Made by a program: the position numbers and the translations under genes
From: Duganella sp. SG902
Lineage (GTDB): Bacteria > Pseudomonadota > Gammaproteobacteria > Burkholderiales > Burkholderiaceae_D
DNA length: 64,000 bases
NCBI RefSeq assembly: GCF_013376005.1
Contig: NZ_JABMJK010000003.1
Span: 546,503-610,502 of the forward strand
Reading direction: 5' to 3'
Notes under the pieces: model-generated
What the model was told of the DNA's origin: nothing
What the model saw: the letters and a program-made list of their open reading frames with translations, nothing else
Database searches by the model: none
Shown: positions 1 through 9,832 of the stretch, in pieces
How positions within the stretch are numbered: position 1 is the first letter of the stretch
How the letters are laid out: each line of letters begins with the position of its first letter

Positions 1-1053
1 CTCTTCCAGGCCCTTGGCGAATGCCTGCACGCCTTCCGCCTCCAGCGGCCAGGTCATGCCGATCTTGTACAGGCGGATGCCGATGTCGGCGGCGGCTTGC
101 TCATCGATGCCCAGGTCGGCCAGCGCCTGACGCGTGTCGAGATACGATTTGCCGGCGGTGATGATGCCGATCTTCGGTTTCGGCGAGTCCCAAATAATCT
201 TGTTCAGCTTATTGGCGCGGCAGTAGGCCAGCGCGGCGTACCACTTGTAGCTGTTCATGCGCACTTCCATGTCCAGCACCGTGTCCGGCCAGCGGATATT
301 CAGGCCGCCCTCCGGCAGTTCGAAGTCGGTCGGCAGTTCGATCCGCACGCGGTCCGGATCGAAGTCCACCACCGCGCCCGATTCGATAATATCGGTCACG
401 CATTTCATCGAGACCCACAAGCCGGTGTAGCGGCTCATGGCCCACGCGTGCAGGCCGTAGTCGATGTATTCCTGCACCGACGATGGATACAGCACCGGGA
501 TGCCGCAGGCATTCAGGATGTGGTCCGACTGGTGCGCGGTGGAGGAAGATTTGGCCGCGTGGTCATCGCCAGCCAGCACCAGCACGCCGCCGTGCTTCGC
601 GCTTCCCGCATTATTTGCATGCTTGAAGACGTCGCCGCAGCGGTCCACGCCCGGGCCTTTGCCGTACCACATGGCGAACACGCCGTCGTACTTCGCGTCT
701 TTAAACAGATTGGTTTGCTGCGTACCCCACACGGCGGTGGCCGCGAGATCCTCGTTCATCCCGGGATGGAATTTGACGTGATGTTCGTCAAGGTACTTCT
801 TGGCCTTCATGGCCGTCATGTCGACGCTCGTGACCGGCGAACCGCGATAGCCGGTGATGTAGCCGGCGGTGTTCAGGCCCGCTTTCAGGTCGCGCTCGCG
901 CTGCATCATCGGCAGGCGGATCAGCGCCTGGGTGCCGGTCATGAAGGCGCGGCCGCGCTCCAGCGTCCATTTGTCGTCGAGGGTGATGGCGGCCGGCTCA
1001 GTGATCGACTGGGCGGCCGGATCCAGCTGCGTACCCTTGTGAGGTGCATTCAT
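1..1053 (-). CDS. Indolepyruvate ferredoxin oxidoreductase, N-terminal part (cut by window edge)
   Basis: These are the first 351 residues of a large fused 2-oxoacid:ferredoxin oxidoreductase; the rest lies left of the window. The family decarboxylates aryl or branched 2-oxo acids, made by amino-acid transamination, to acyl-CoA, using thiamine diphosphate and iron-sulfur clusters in the cytoplasm. I translated it from the reverse strand. It opens MNAPHKGTQLDPA, with GYITGYRGSPV at residues 64-74 and MWYGKGPGVD at 128-137, both typical of this fused family. No stop interrupts the reading frame. An Lrp-type regulator starts 160 bases away on the other strand, an arrangement that suggests amino-acid-responsive control. 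The exact substrate is not decided by the sequence. Confidence 0.88.
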   Translation of the reverse strand, partial: MNAPHKGTQLDPAAQSITEPAAITLDDKWTLERGRAFMTGTQALIRLPMMQRERDLKAGLNTAGYITGYRGSPVTSVDMTAMKAKKYLDEHHVKFHPGMNEDLAATAVWGTQQTNLFKDAKYDGVFAMWYGKGPGVDRCGDVFKHANNAGSAKHGGVLVLAGDDHAAKSSSTAHQSDHILNACGIPVLYPSSVQEYIDYGLHAWAMSRYTGLWVSMKCVTDIIESGAVVDFDPDRVRIELPTDFELPEGGLNIRWPDTVLDMEVRMNSYKWYAALAYCRANKLNKIIWDSPKPKIGIITAGKSYLDTRQALADLGIDEQAAADIGIRLYKIGMTWPLEAEGVQAFAKGLEE

Positions 1054-1173
1054 GTTGTCTCCAATAATCTCGGCCGGTGCCCCGTCTAGGCGCGGTGCTA
1101 CCGGAATACGGCCAGTATAGACCTGTGCCGGCGGCAGATAATTGCAAACAATTCGCGTGCGCGAGCGATTTGA

Positions 1174-1186
1174 GCAATAATATTGC
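1174..1186. promoter_or_regulatory. Palindromic operator candidate between the Lrp and oxidoreductase genes
   Basis: GCAATAATATTGC is a perfect 13-base palindrome in the 160-base divergent intergenic region, 27 bases before the Lrp-type start codon. A related half-site (ATTGCAAACAAT) lies at 1141-1152. AT-rich dyads of this kind are usual Lrp/AsnC targets. Binding by the neighbouring regulator is an inference. Confidence 0.45.
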
Positions 1187-1213
1187 CCTCAACACCGAAT
1201 TTCCGAGGTATTT

Positions 1214-1735
1214 ATGACCAAAATCGCGCTGGACAAAACCGATCGTAAGATTCTGTCCATCTTGCAGTCCGATGGCCGCCTGTCGAATCAGGACGTGGCC
1301 GAGCTGGTCGCTCTGTCGCCGTCGCCCTGCCTGCGCCGCATCAAGCGGCTGGAGGAGGCCGGCGTGATCCGTCAATACGTGGCCCTGCTGGACCCGGACA
1401 AGATCGGCCTCGGCCTGCTGGCGTATGTGAACGTGCGGCTGGAAAAGCACAACGAGGCCTCGGCCCACAGCACCGCGCGCGTGCTGGGCGCGCCCAACAC
1501 CCAGCCGTCGCCGCGCGCCGACTTCGCGGAATCGGTGGCGCAGTGGCCGGAAGTTGTGGCCTGCTATGCGATGACCGGCGAGATGGATTACCTGTTGCGC
1601 GTGCACGTGGAGGACATGGAGCACTTCTCGCGCTTCATGATGGCGACGCTGCTGCGCCACCCGGCCGTGCTGGATGTGAAGTCGTCCTTCGCCCTGCAGC
1701 GCGTCAAGGACACCACGGCGCTGCCGCTGGTGTGA
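1214..1735 (+). CDS. Lrp/AsnC family transcriptional regulator
   Basis: This is a cytoplasmic feast/famine regulator of 173 residues. An N-terminal winged helix-turn-helix (residues about 5-65, with LDKTDRKILSILQSDGRLSN and the recognition-helix pattern SPSPCLRRIKRLEEAG) is followed by a ligand-sensing RAM domain ending RVKDTTALPLV. The RAM domain carries about 15 extra residues (ASAHSTARVLGAPNTQP) between beta-strand one and the helix, a place where the family is usually short. It is divergent from the indolepyruvate oxidoreductase gene and probably controls it in response to an amino acid. The start is an ATG behind a GAGG-like ribosome site. Confidence 0.9.
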   Translation: MTKIALDKTDRKILSILQSDGRLSNQDVAELVALSPSPCLRRIKRLEEAGVIRQYVALLDPDKIGLGLLAYVNVRLEKHNEASAHSTARVLGAPNTQPSPRADFAESVAQWPEVVACYAMTGEMDYLLRVHVEDMEHFSRFMMATLLRHPAVLDVKSSFALQRVKDTTALPLV

Positions 1736-2338
1736 TTATTTGCGGCCCAGCAGGCGGTTGAACCATTTGCTGGCGATGCGCTTGTTGGCCTTGAGGGTAT
1801 AGTCCAGCACAGCGATCTGCTCGTGCAGGGCTTCCTGCAGCACGCTGGCCGGATCGGCCGGCAGCAGTTTGAGGTAGGCGTCGGCCTCGCCGTAGTCGCG
1901 GTGGATTTCCATGCCGGCCTTTTTGGCGATGTGCATCATGGTCTTGTTGGACGACAGGCAGTGCATGTACAGTGTGTCGACGTCGTTGTTGCGGCAGGAA
2001 ATGGCGGCGCGCTCGAACAGCTTGGAGCCGACGCCCAGCCCGCGCGCCGAACGGCTGACCGACAGGCCGAATTCCGCCACCCGCTCCTTTTCGGTGACGC
2101 TGCTGTTTTCATCGCGCGGCGCGAACGCCAGGTGGCCCACCGCCACCAGCTTGAACATGCGGTTGTAGACGCCGAACACCATGTCGCGCGCGAAGTCGAT
2201 GCGGTTGACGTAGTTGGCCACCTGCTCGTCGGGCAGCACGGAGCCGAAGCGCAACAGGCGGTCGCTGTCCTCCAGGTCGAGAAAGTGTTTGAGCATGCGG
2301 CGGCGGTCGCGCTGGCGCAGCTCCTTCACCAGTATCAT
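1736..2338 (-). CDS. GNAT family N-acetyltransferase
   Basis: This is a 200-residue GCN5-related acetyltransferase that would move an acetyl group from acetyl-CoA to an amine. The acetyl-CoA loop reads RSARGLGVGSKL at about residues 97-108, after the central strand (VAEFGLSVS), and the late helix contains NKTMMHIAKKAGM. The long C-terminal tail (VLQEALHEQIAVLDYTLKANK) is helical and basic. Its substrate cannot be told from the sequence. I chose the ATG at 2338 because it overlaps the cca stop codon (ATGA), so the two genes are probably translated together. Longer reading frames upstream only run through cca in another frame. Confidence 0.85.
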   Translation of the reverse strand: MILVKELRQRDRRRMLKHFLDLEDSDRLLRFGSVLPDEQVANYVNRIDFARDMVFGVYNRMFKLVAVGHLAFAPRDENSSVTEKERVAEFGLSVSRSARGLGVGSKLFERAAISCRNNDVDTLYMHCLSSNKTMMHIAKKAGMEIHRDYGEADAYLKLLPADPASVLQEALHEQIAVLDYTLKANKRIASKWFNRLLGRK

Positions 2339-3585
2339 GCCTCGTCTTCCTCGTCGGCGACGTTCAGCGCCAGCTTGACGGCCTTGACGCGCGCGCTGTG
2401 CACGCGCTCGGGAATGCGCTGCGGATTGTCGGCGCACGATGCGGCGATCTCGCCGGCGTTGACGCCGCGCGCGGCCGCCAGCGTTTTTTCCAGGTGCTCC
2501 AGTTGCGGGAACGGCGCGTCGGCGTAGCTGGCGTTCGGACCGATGCGGCCACGCGAGTCGCATTCGGTCGCCAGCAGCATTTGCGTGAAGCGCGTCGGTT
2601 TGCGGAAGGCGTCGCAACGTTCGAACAGGGTGACGATGGTGTTGGCGCGCAGTTGCAGGGCGCGGCCGACGTTGCCATGTTCGCGCGCGGTCATCACGGC
2701 CAGGTCGCGGCATTCGGTGGGCACGCGCAGGCGCTTGCATACCTGCTCCACCAGCTTGACGCCCAAGCCTTCGTGGCCGTGGTGCGCGGGCCAGTTTTCC
2801 GATGGCGTGGCGGCCTTGCCCAGGTCGTGCATCAGGCAGGCGAAACGGGTCGGCAGGTCGCGCTCCAGCCGCGCCGCGCAGTCGATCACTTGCAGCACGT
2901 GGATGCCGGTGTCGATTTCGGGATGCCATTTCTCCGGCTGCGGCACGCCCCACAGCGCGTCCAGCTCCGGCAGGATGCGCGCCAGCGCGCCGCAATCGCG
3001 CAGCACTTCCAGCATGCGCGATGGTCTCTGCTCCATCAGCCCGCGCGACAGTTCCTGCCATACGCGCTCCGGCACCAGCGCGTCGACTTCGCCGTGTTCC
3101 ACCATCTGCTTCATCAACTCATTGGTCTCGGGCGCGACGCGGAAGTCGGCGAAGCGCGCGGCAAAGCGCGCCACGCGCAGGATGCGCACCGGGTCTTCGG
3201 CGAACGCCGCCGACACATGGCGGAAGATGCGCTGCTCGATGTCGCGCTGGCCGCCGTAGGGGTCGGTCAGCGTGCCGTCTTCGGCCCGGGCGATGGCGTT
3301 GATGGTGAGGTCGCGCCGGATCAGATCATCTTCCAGCGTGACGTCGGGCGAGGTGTGGAACACAAACCCTTTGTAGCCGGGCGCGGTCTTGCGCTCGGTG
3401 CGGGCCAGCGCATACTCTTCCTGCGTTTGCGGATGCAGGAATACCGGGAAGTCCTTGCCGACCGGACGGAAGCCCTTGGCCACCATCTCGTCCGGCGTGG
3501 CGCCGACCACCACGTGGTCATGGTCCTTGACCGGCAGGCCAAGCAGCGCATCGCGCACGGCGCCGCCTACGACGTAAGTCTGCAT
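2335..3585 (-). CDS. cca: Multifunctional CCA tRNA nucleotidyltransferase
   Basis: This 416-residue enzyme adds or repairs the 3' CCA of tRNAs from CTP and ATP without a template. The class II signature GGAVRD is at residues 7-12, the metal-binding DHD at 21-23 and RRDLT at 90-94. An HD phosphohydrolase domain follows (HDLGK from 253), which marks the multifunctional form of beta- and gammaproteobacteria. I start at the ATG at 3585; an upstream extension lacks family similarity. It ends in a four-base overlap with the GNAT gene and lies five bases after the GST gene, so all three are probably one transcript. Confidence 0.96.
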   Translation of the reverse strand: MQTYVVGGAVRDALLGLPVKDHDHVVVGATPDEMVAKGFRPVGKDFPVFLHPQTQEEYALARTERKTAPGYKGFVFHTSPDVTLEDDLIRRDLTINAIARAEDGTLTDPYGGQRDIEQRIFRHVSAAFAEDPVRILRVARFAARFADFRVAPETNELMKQMVEHGEVDALVPERVWQELSRGLMEQRPSRMLEVLRDCGALARILPELDALWGVPQPEKWHPEIDTGIHVLQVIDCAARLERDLPTRFACLMHDLGKAATPSENWPAHHGHEGLGVKLVEQVCKRLRVPTECRDLAVMTAREHGNVGRALQLRANTIVTLFERCDAFRKPTRFTQMLLATECDSRGRIGPNASYADAPFPQLEHLEKTLAAARGVNAGEIAASCADNPQRIPERVHSARVKAVKLALNVADEEDEA

Positions 3586-3589
3586 GTTC

Positions 3590-4309
3590 TCAGTCCGGCA
3601 TTTCCGCGTCGTGCTTGGGCGCCGTTTCGGTTTCGGCCAGGGCCTCCTCCACCCAGCGCGCCACGGCGGGATGGGCCAGCACGCGCTGGCAGTAGGCGTC
3701 CAGCGCCGGCGCCAGCGCCACGCCATAGGTGCGGAAACGGCAGACCACCGGCGCGAAGTAGGCGTCCGCGATCGAGAACTCGCCGAACAGGAACTGGTGA
3801 TGGCCGAAGCGCGACAGGCACTCTTCCCAGATTTCGCTGATGCGGCCGATGTCGGCCTGCGTGCCCGGCGTGCGGCCCTTGCCCGGATAGCTGGCGCGGA
3901 TGTTCATCGACATCGAGTTGCGCAGGTCGCTGAAGCCGGCGTGCATCTCGGCGCACACGGAACGCGCCATGGCGCGCGCGGCCACGTCCTGTGGCCACAG
4001 ATGCAGCTCGGGGAATTGTTCGGCCAGATATTCGCAAATCGCCAGGCTGTCCCAGATGGTCATCTCTTCGCCGGCCAGCAGCACCGGCACGCGGCCGGAG
4101 GCCGAGTAGCTGCAGATGCGGTTGGCGGTGTCGTCCTGGTCCAGCAGCACGCGCACTTCCTGGAACGGGATGCCGAAGGCGGTCATCGCCACCCAAGGGC
4201 GCATCGACCACGATGAATAATTCTTGTTGCCGATGACGAGCGTCAGGCCGGGCGAACGCGCCGCGGCCAGGGTTTGCGACAAGCTGGGATCAAGTTGGGT
4301 GGTCTGCAT
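3590..4309 (-). CDS. Glutathione S-transferase family protein
   Basis: This is a 239-residue cytosolic GST-fold protein. The N-terminal thioredoxin-like domain (about residues 20-100) has NKNYSSWSMRPWVAM in place of a CPxC motif, then SGRVPVLLAGE with the cis-proline and EMTIWDSLAICEYLAEQ, the glutathione gamma-glutamyl contact. An all-helical C-terminal domain follows, with FSIADAYFAPVV near residue 180. The tyrosine and serine after NKNY are candidate catalytic residues. About 20 residues precede the fold, so translation may start later than this ATG. The gene lies between slt and cca on the same strand. The substrate is unknown. Confidence 0.88.
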   Translation of the reverse strand: MQTTQLDPSLSQTLAAARSPGLTLVIGNKNYSSWSMRPWVAMTAFGIPFQEVRVLLDQDDTANRICSYSASGRVPVLLAGEEMTIWDSLAICEYLAEQFPELHLWPQDVAARAMARSVCAEMHAGFSDLRNSMSMNIRASYPGKGRTPGTQADIGRISEIWEECLSRFGHHQFLFGEFSIADAYFAPVVCRFRTYGVALAPALDAYCQRVLAHPAVARWVEEALAETETAPKHDAEMPD

Positions 4310-4333
4310 GATGAGTCGTCCTGTATGGGGTGA

Positions 4334-6301
4334 TCAGCGCGGCACGAAGCTGGTTTCCTGTTCCTCGGCTTCGGTATAGCCTTTCGGCGCGACGTTGCCG
4401 AGGCGCGCCTTGAGCGATTGCGGCCGCCCTTCAAACAGCGCCGCGTAGTAGGTGGCGTTCGACATCACGTTCTTGACGTAGGTGCGCGTCTCGACGTACG
4501 GAATCGATTCGATGAACACGGTGCTGTCCATCGGCTTGGTCAGCGTGGCGCGCCAGGTGCGCAGGCGGCCCGGCCCGGCGTTGTAGGCGGCGGTGGCCAG
4601 CACCTGCGAGCCGTCCATGTTCCCCAGCACCATGTTGAGGTAGTTGGTGCCCAGGAGGATATTGGTGCGCACGTCGCTCAGCATCTCCTGCGCGAAATCG
4701 GTGAGGCCGATTTTCTTGGCGATCCAGCGGCCGGTGGATGGCATCACCTGCATCAGGCCCGAGGCCCCGGCGTGCGATTGCGCGTCCATGATGAAGCGCG
4801 ACTCTTGCCGTATCAGGCCGTACACCCACGCCTTGTCGAGACCCAGCGTCTGCGTGGCCGGATGCATGACGTCGTTGTGCGGCGACGGGAAGCGCTGCGT
4901 GTAGTCGACCTGGATGCGCGTGCGCTCGGAGGTGTTGACCATGCGGTCGAGGATATTGTTCTGGCGCGCGAATTCGGCGGCGGCCAGGTGTTCGCGTTCG
5001 CTCAGGCCGCGCAAGCCCCAGTTCCATTCGCGCGTGCCTTCGAAGCGCAGGCGCATGCTGAAGAATTTCAGCGCGCGCTGGAAATTCGGGTTGGCGGCGA
5101 TCGGCACGATTTCGGCTTGCGAGATCGGCGCGCCGGCGGTTGGAATGGTAATCAGCTTGCCGGTTTCCTCCAGCGCCAGCTGGCCGTAGTAGTTGGACTG
5201 GTCCGAGATGCTGCGGAACAGTTGCAGCGCTTCGCCGGTGGGCTGGCTGGTCACGCCATCGCGCGCCATCAGCGCGCGGCCCAGCCAGTAGACCCAGGTC
5301 GGCTCGCCGCGCAGCGCGGCCGGCATGGCGCGGATGGTGTTCTCGACCAGGCGCCAGTCGCCATTGCGCAGCGCGATGCGCGCCTTCCACTGCGCCTGGT
5401 CGATCGACAGCGGCGCGCCGTTGGAGCGCTTCCAGTAATCGGTGGTCTCCGGCGCCAGCGTGTACGACGATTGCAGCGCGATCGCGGCCCAGCCCTGCTG
5501 CTGTTCCTGCGGCGTCATTTTCGGCAGCGCCTTGTTCAGCGCCAGCGTCGCCAGCTTGACGCTGGTCTTGGCCAGGCGGCCGATGGCGACGATGTAGATC
5601 TGGTGTTCCACCTTGCTCGGCCCCATGCCCTTGGCCACCGCCACCGTCGGCAAATCAACCGCTTGCACGGCTTTCTTTTCCGGGCCGTCCAGCAGCGCGA
5701 CGATGCGGCGCGCCTGGCCGGTGGCGTTGTACTCGCCGGACAGGCGCAGTTGCGCGTACAGGTCTTCGGTGTTGAACTGGCCGTTCTGGTACAGGGTGGC
5801 GATCAGGCCGGCGCAGGGCTCGCCGTAGACGCTGGGCGCGGTCAGCAAGGCGCGCGCCTCGTCCGCGACCTTCTGGCCCTTCAGCGCGCGCGCAGTGAGC
5901 GCGTAGCATTTGACTTGCGTGTCATCGTTCAGGACAAACAGCGGATACTGCTCGTCGAAGGTGGCCCAGTCGCGCTTGCGGCCCAGGTCCAGCAGCCAGT
6001 CGTTGCGCAGGCGGTCGACGATGGCCTGGCCGTCGTAGCGTTTGAAGAAGTCGCGGATTTCGGACTGCGGGACGTCCTTCAGGCGTGATTTCAGCCGATA
6101 ATAATCGACGTAGGATGGAATGGAGTAGTTGGGCAGGCGGGCGGCGTAGAAATCCGCCTTGGCCGCGTCGTCCTGGCGTACCGCGTCGCGCAGCAGCAGG
6201 AAGGAGTCGTCATCCCTGCGGCTATCGGCGTCGTCGGCGTGGGCAAGCGAGGTTAAGGCAACGACGAGGGCGCCGGCTATCCATTTCGAAGCAGAAATCA
6301 A
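4334..6301 (-). CDS. slt: Soluble lytic murein transglycosylase (Slt70-like)
   Basis: This 655-residue periplasmic enzyme cleaves the MurNAc-GlcNAc bond of peptidoglycan, leaving 1,6-anhydro-MurNAc ends. A signal peptide (about residues 1-22, ending LAHA) precedes a long helical superhelix, and the C-terminal SLT domain holds the catalytic glutamate in IRQESRF (E500), with GASGLMQVMPSTG just after and NILLGTNYL further on. The length matches Slt70. The reading frame begins at a TTG codon behind an AAGAGAG-type ribosome site; no closer ATG keeps the signal peptide. It is divergent from fau, with only about 30 bases between the two starts. Confidence 0.93.
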   Translation of the reverse strand: MISASKWIAGALVVALTSLAHADDADSRRDDDSFLLLRDAVRQDDAAKADFYAARLPNYSIPSYVDYYRLKSRLKDVPQSEIRDFFKRYDGQAIVDRLRNDWLLDLGRKRDWATFDEQYPLFVLNDDTQVKCYALTARALKGQKVADEARALLTAPSVYGEPCAGLIATLYQNGQFNTEDLYAQLRLSGEYNATGQARRIVALLDGPEKKAVQAVDLPTVAVAKGMGPSKVEHQIYIVAIGRLAKTSVKLATLALNKALPKMTPQEQQQGWAAIALQSSYTLAPETTDYWKRSNGAPLSIDQAQWKARIALRNGDWRLVENTIRAMPAALRGEPTWVYWLGRALMARDGVTSQPTGEALQLFRSISDQSNYYGQLALEETGKLITIPTAGAPISQAEIVPIAANPNFQRALKFFSMRLRFEGTREWNWGLRGLSEREHLAAAEFARQNNILDRMVNTSERTRIQVDYTQRFPSPHNDVMHPATQTLGLDKAWVYGLIRQESRFIMDAQSHAGASGLMQVMPSTGRWIAKKIGLTDFAQEMLSDVRTNILLGTNYLNMVLGNMDGSQVLATAAYNAGPGRLRTWRATLTKPMDSTVFIESIPYVETRTYVKNVMSNATYYAALFEGRPQSLKARLGNVAPKGYTEAEEQETSFVPR

Positions 6302-6332
6302 TGTGCAACTCTCTTAAGACTTGAATCAATAT

Positions 6333-6917
6333 ATGACCAGCATTCCTAGAATACCACGCAGCGACGCCGGATCACCAGTGGGTAAGGCGGATTTAAGGAA
6401 GCAGCTGCTGGCCGCAAGGCGTGCTATCGACAGCGCCACGCGCGCCGCGTGGGACCGCGCGATCGGGGAGCAGGTGGTGGCCTGGTGGAAGGCCGAACAG
6501 CCGGCCGCGCTGGGGGTGTATTGGCCGCTGCGCGATGAGCCGGACCTGCACGCAGCCTACGCCGAACTGGCGCGCCTTGGCGCGCGCCTGCTGCTGCCGG
6601 TGGTGGTGCAAAGGGATGCGGCGCTGGAGTTTGCCGAGTGGTCCATCGGCGAGGAAATGGTGAAAGATAAAATGGGCGTGGCGGTGCCGGCCGCGTTACG
6701 CCTGCAGACGGCGTATCCGCCGGCGCTGCTGGTGCCTTGCCTGGGTTTTAACCCGCAAGGTTATCGGCTGGGCTATGGCGGCGGGTTCTACGACCGCACG
6801 CTGGCACGCCATGCACCGCGCCCGCGGACACTGGGAATCGCTTACCAGTGCCTGCAGGTGCCGTTTGCCAGCGACGATCATGATGTGGCGCTGGACCGCA
6901 TCATCACCGAGGCTTAG
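6333..6917 (+). CDS. fau: 5-formyltetrahydrofolate cyclo-ligase
   Basis: This 194-residue cytoplasmic enzyme converts 5-formyl-THF to 5,10-methenyl-THF with ATP. The N-terminal KADLRKQLLAARRAI is the usual opening. The ATP/folate loop is LGFNPQGYRLGYGGGFYDRTL at about residues 135-155, and the end reads FASDDHDVALDRIITE. I use the ATG at 6333. A TTG at 6321 and a GTG at 6378 are possible alternatives, and none has a clear ribosome site. Its stop overlaps the convergent metF stop by four bases. It lies beside metF, which uses the same folate pool. Confidence 0.93.
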   Translation: MTSIPRIPRSDAGSPVGKADLRKQLLAARRAIDSATRAAWDRAIGEQVVAWWKAEQPAALGVYWPLRDEPDLHAAYAELARLGARLLLPVVVQRDAALEFAEWSIGEEMVKDKMGVAVPAALRLQTAYPPALLVPCLGFNPQGYRLGYGGGFYDRTLARHAPRPRTLGIAYQCLQVPFASDDHDVALDRIITEA

Positions 6918-7741
6918 ATCAAGCGTTGCCACAGGGCGGTGGTGGCCGCCGCCTGGTTCATGCTGTAGAAGTGCAGGCCTGGCGCGCCGCCCTTCAGCAG
7001 ACGCTCGCCCAGCGCCGCCACCACGTCCAGGCCGAAGGCCTTGATCGATGCGGTGTCGTCGCCGAAGCTGGCCAGCTTGAGCCGCACCCAGCGCGGGATC
7101 TCGGCGCCGCACATGTCGGAGAAGCGCATCAACTGCGTGTAGTTCGTGATCGGCATGATGCCCGGCACGATCGGCACGTTGATGCCCAGCTTCTGCGTCT
7201 GCTCGACGAAGTTGAAGTAGGCGTCGGCGTTGTAGAAGTACTGGGTGATGGCGGCGTTGGCACCAGCCTTCACCTTGCGTTCGAACGCCAGCAAATCATC
7301 CTGCGGCGACTTGGCTTGCGGGTGCACTTCCGGATAGGCCGCCACTTCGATGTGGAACCAGTCGCCGGTCTCCTGGCGGATGAATTCCACCAGCTCGTTC
7401 GCATAACGGAATTCGCCGGCCGCGCCATAGCCGCTCGGCAGGTCGCCGCGCAGCGCGACGATGCGCTTGATGTTGTGCGACTTGAATTCGGTCAGGATCT
7501 CGCGGATCGACTCGCGCGTGCCGCCCACGCAGGACAGGTGGGGCGCGGCGTCTTCGCCGGCGGCGAGGATCTCGACCACCGTGTCCAGCGTGCCGCGCTG
7601 CGTGCTGCCGCCGGCGCCGAAGGTCACGGAAAAATATTTCGGTTTGAGCTCGGACAGCTTGGCGCGCGTGGCGCGCAGCTTCTCCGCGCCTTCCGCCGTC
7701 TTGGGCGGGAAGAATTCGATACTGAAGTTAGGATTGTCCAT
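6914..7741 (-). CDS. metF: Methylenetetrahydrofolate reductase
   Basis: This 275-residue FAD enzyme reduces 5,10-methylene-THF to 5-methyl-THF, the methyl donor for methionine synthesis. It opens with SIEFFPPKTAEGAEKL, carries VTFGAGGSTQRGT near residue 40 (family glutamate and folate-binding loop) and HIEVAAYPEVHP near 132, and has the TQYFYNADAYF segment of the FAD barrel. Its length is normal for the bacterial NADH-linked form. Its start lies inside the end of the upstream holin-like gene (14-base overlap), which itself follows ahcY, so the three genes are probably expressed together under the SAH riboswitch. Confidence 0.97.
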   Translation of the reverse strand: MDNPNFSIEFFPPKTAEGAEKLRATRAKLSELKPKYFSVTFGAGGSTQRGTLDTVVEILAAGEDAAPHLSCVGGTRESIREILTEFKSHNIKRIVALRGDLPSGYGAAGEFRYANELVEFIRQETGDWFHIEVAAYPEVHPQAKSPQDDLLAFERKVKAGANAAITQYFYNADAYFNFVEQTQKLGINVPIVPGIMPITNYTQLMRFSDMCGAEIPRWVRLKLASFGDDTASIKAFGLDVVAALGERLLKGGAPGLHFYSMNQAAATTALWQRLI

Positions 7742-8084
7742 CTGGGGTCTTCAAAAGTAAGGTCGACAAAGCCCAGGAAATCACGCTGTACAACACCGCG
7801 CCGCCGACCGCCGACAGGAAGCTGTCGACATGGAAGCCGTCCACCCATTGCGCCACCAGCCAGAACATGAAGCCGTTGACGATGAAGATGAACAGGCCCA
7901 GTGACAGCAGCGTCACCGGTAAGGTCAGCAACAGCAGGACGGGACGTATCAGCGTATTGACCAGGCCCAGTACAAGAGCCGCGACGAGGGCTGCGCCTAT
8001 GCTTGTGACATCGACGGAATGCATCAGGTAAGGCACTGCCAGCAAGGCAACGGCATTGATTAACCAGGTAAGGACCAAACGCAT
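7728..8084 (-). CDS. Phage holin-like family membrane protein between ahcY and metF
   Basis: This small inner-membrane protein has 118 residues and four predicted membrane helices (about 2-20, 27-47, 52-77 and 88-110). It belongs to the widespread YvlD/'phage holin family' group. That name is historical; nothing here points to a phage. Similar genes sit between ahcY and metF in many betaproteobacteria, so a link to the methyl cycle is likely, but no function is established. I chose the ATG at 8084, with GAGAA upstream. The longer frame would start at a TTG without a ribosome site. Confidence 0.85.
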   Translation of the reverse strand: MRLVLTWLINAVALLAVPYLMHSVDVTSIGAALVAALVLGLVNTLIRPVLLLLTLPVTLLSLGLFIFIVNGFMFWLVAQWVDGFHVDSFLSAVGGAVLYSVISWALSTLLLKTPDGQS

Positions 8085-8107
8085 AAGAAGTTCTCGCTGC
8101 AAGAGCC

Positions 8108-8185
8108 GTCATTCCGGCGCAGGCCGGAATCCATGCTGAGCATGCTGCCCAGCGTTGTATGGATTCCGGCTTTCGCCGGAATGAC
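8108..8185. repeat. REP-like inverted repeat after ahcY
   Basis: GTCATTCCGGC...GCCGGAATCCAT and ATGGATTCCGGC...GCCGGAATGAC form a 78-base inverted repeat. Each arm is itself a short hairpin. A related copy is at 14417-14495. Paired palindromes of this type are scattered in intergenic regions of many proteobacteria. Here it lies between the ahcY stop and the next gene of the operon, where it could also stabilise or cut the transcript. Confidence 0.7.
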
Positions 8186-8194
8186 GCGGTGGTT

Positions 8195-9622
<1,428 letters not shown>

Positions 9623-9654
9623 CACGCCCTCCTTTCATAAGTTGAAAAAAGTAA

Positions 9655-9718
9655 CGTGAGCGCGGTTGGGGATCTCCGAGCCTGGCGAATGAACATTCGT
9701 CGCAGCGCTCCTCGGAAG
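9655..9718 (-). promoter_or_regulatory. SAH riboswitch upstream of ahcY
   Basis: Read on the reverse strand, CCGAGGAGCGCTGCGAC is followed by a short variable hairpin, CCAGGCTCGG, a spacer and CGCGCTCACG. This is the conserved core of the S-adenosylhomocysteine riboswitch: P1 is CCGAG with CTCGG, and the GCGC blocks supply the pseudoknot. It ends about 30 bases before the ahcY start. In this family SAH binding turns expression on. I identify it from memory of the consensus, without a covariance search. Confidence 0.88.
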
Positions 9719-9832
9719 GCGCATTCTAGCATCGTTAAGTCCGGATGGCGACAAAATCGTTTTCGTTTGAACTCGCTCAACCCTCACTTTGCGCTGGTCT
9801 TATACGCTGGCTTTTTTTATGCGGAGCAGGCT

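Noticed and set aside
7728..8084. Prophage holin
   Set aside because: The family name suggests a phage, but no lysis or phage gene is nearby, and the gene lies in the ahcY-metF operon in a conserved order.
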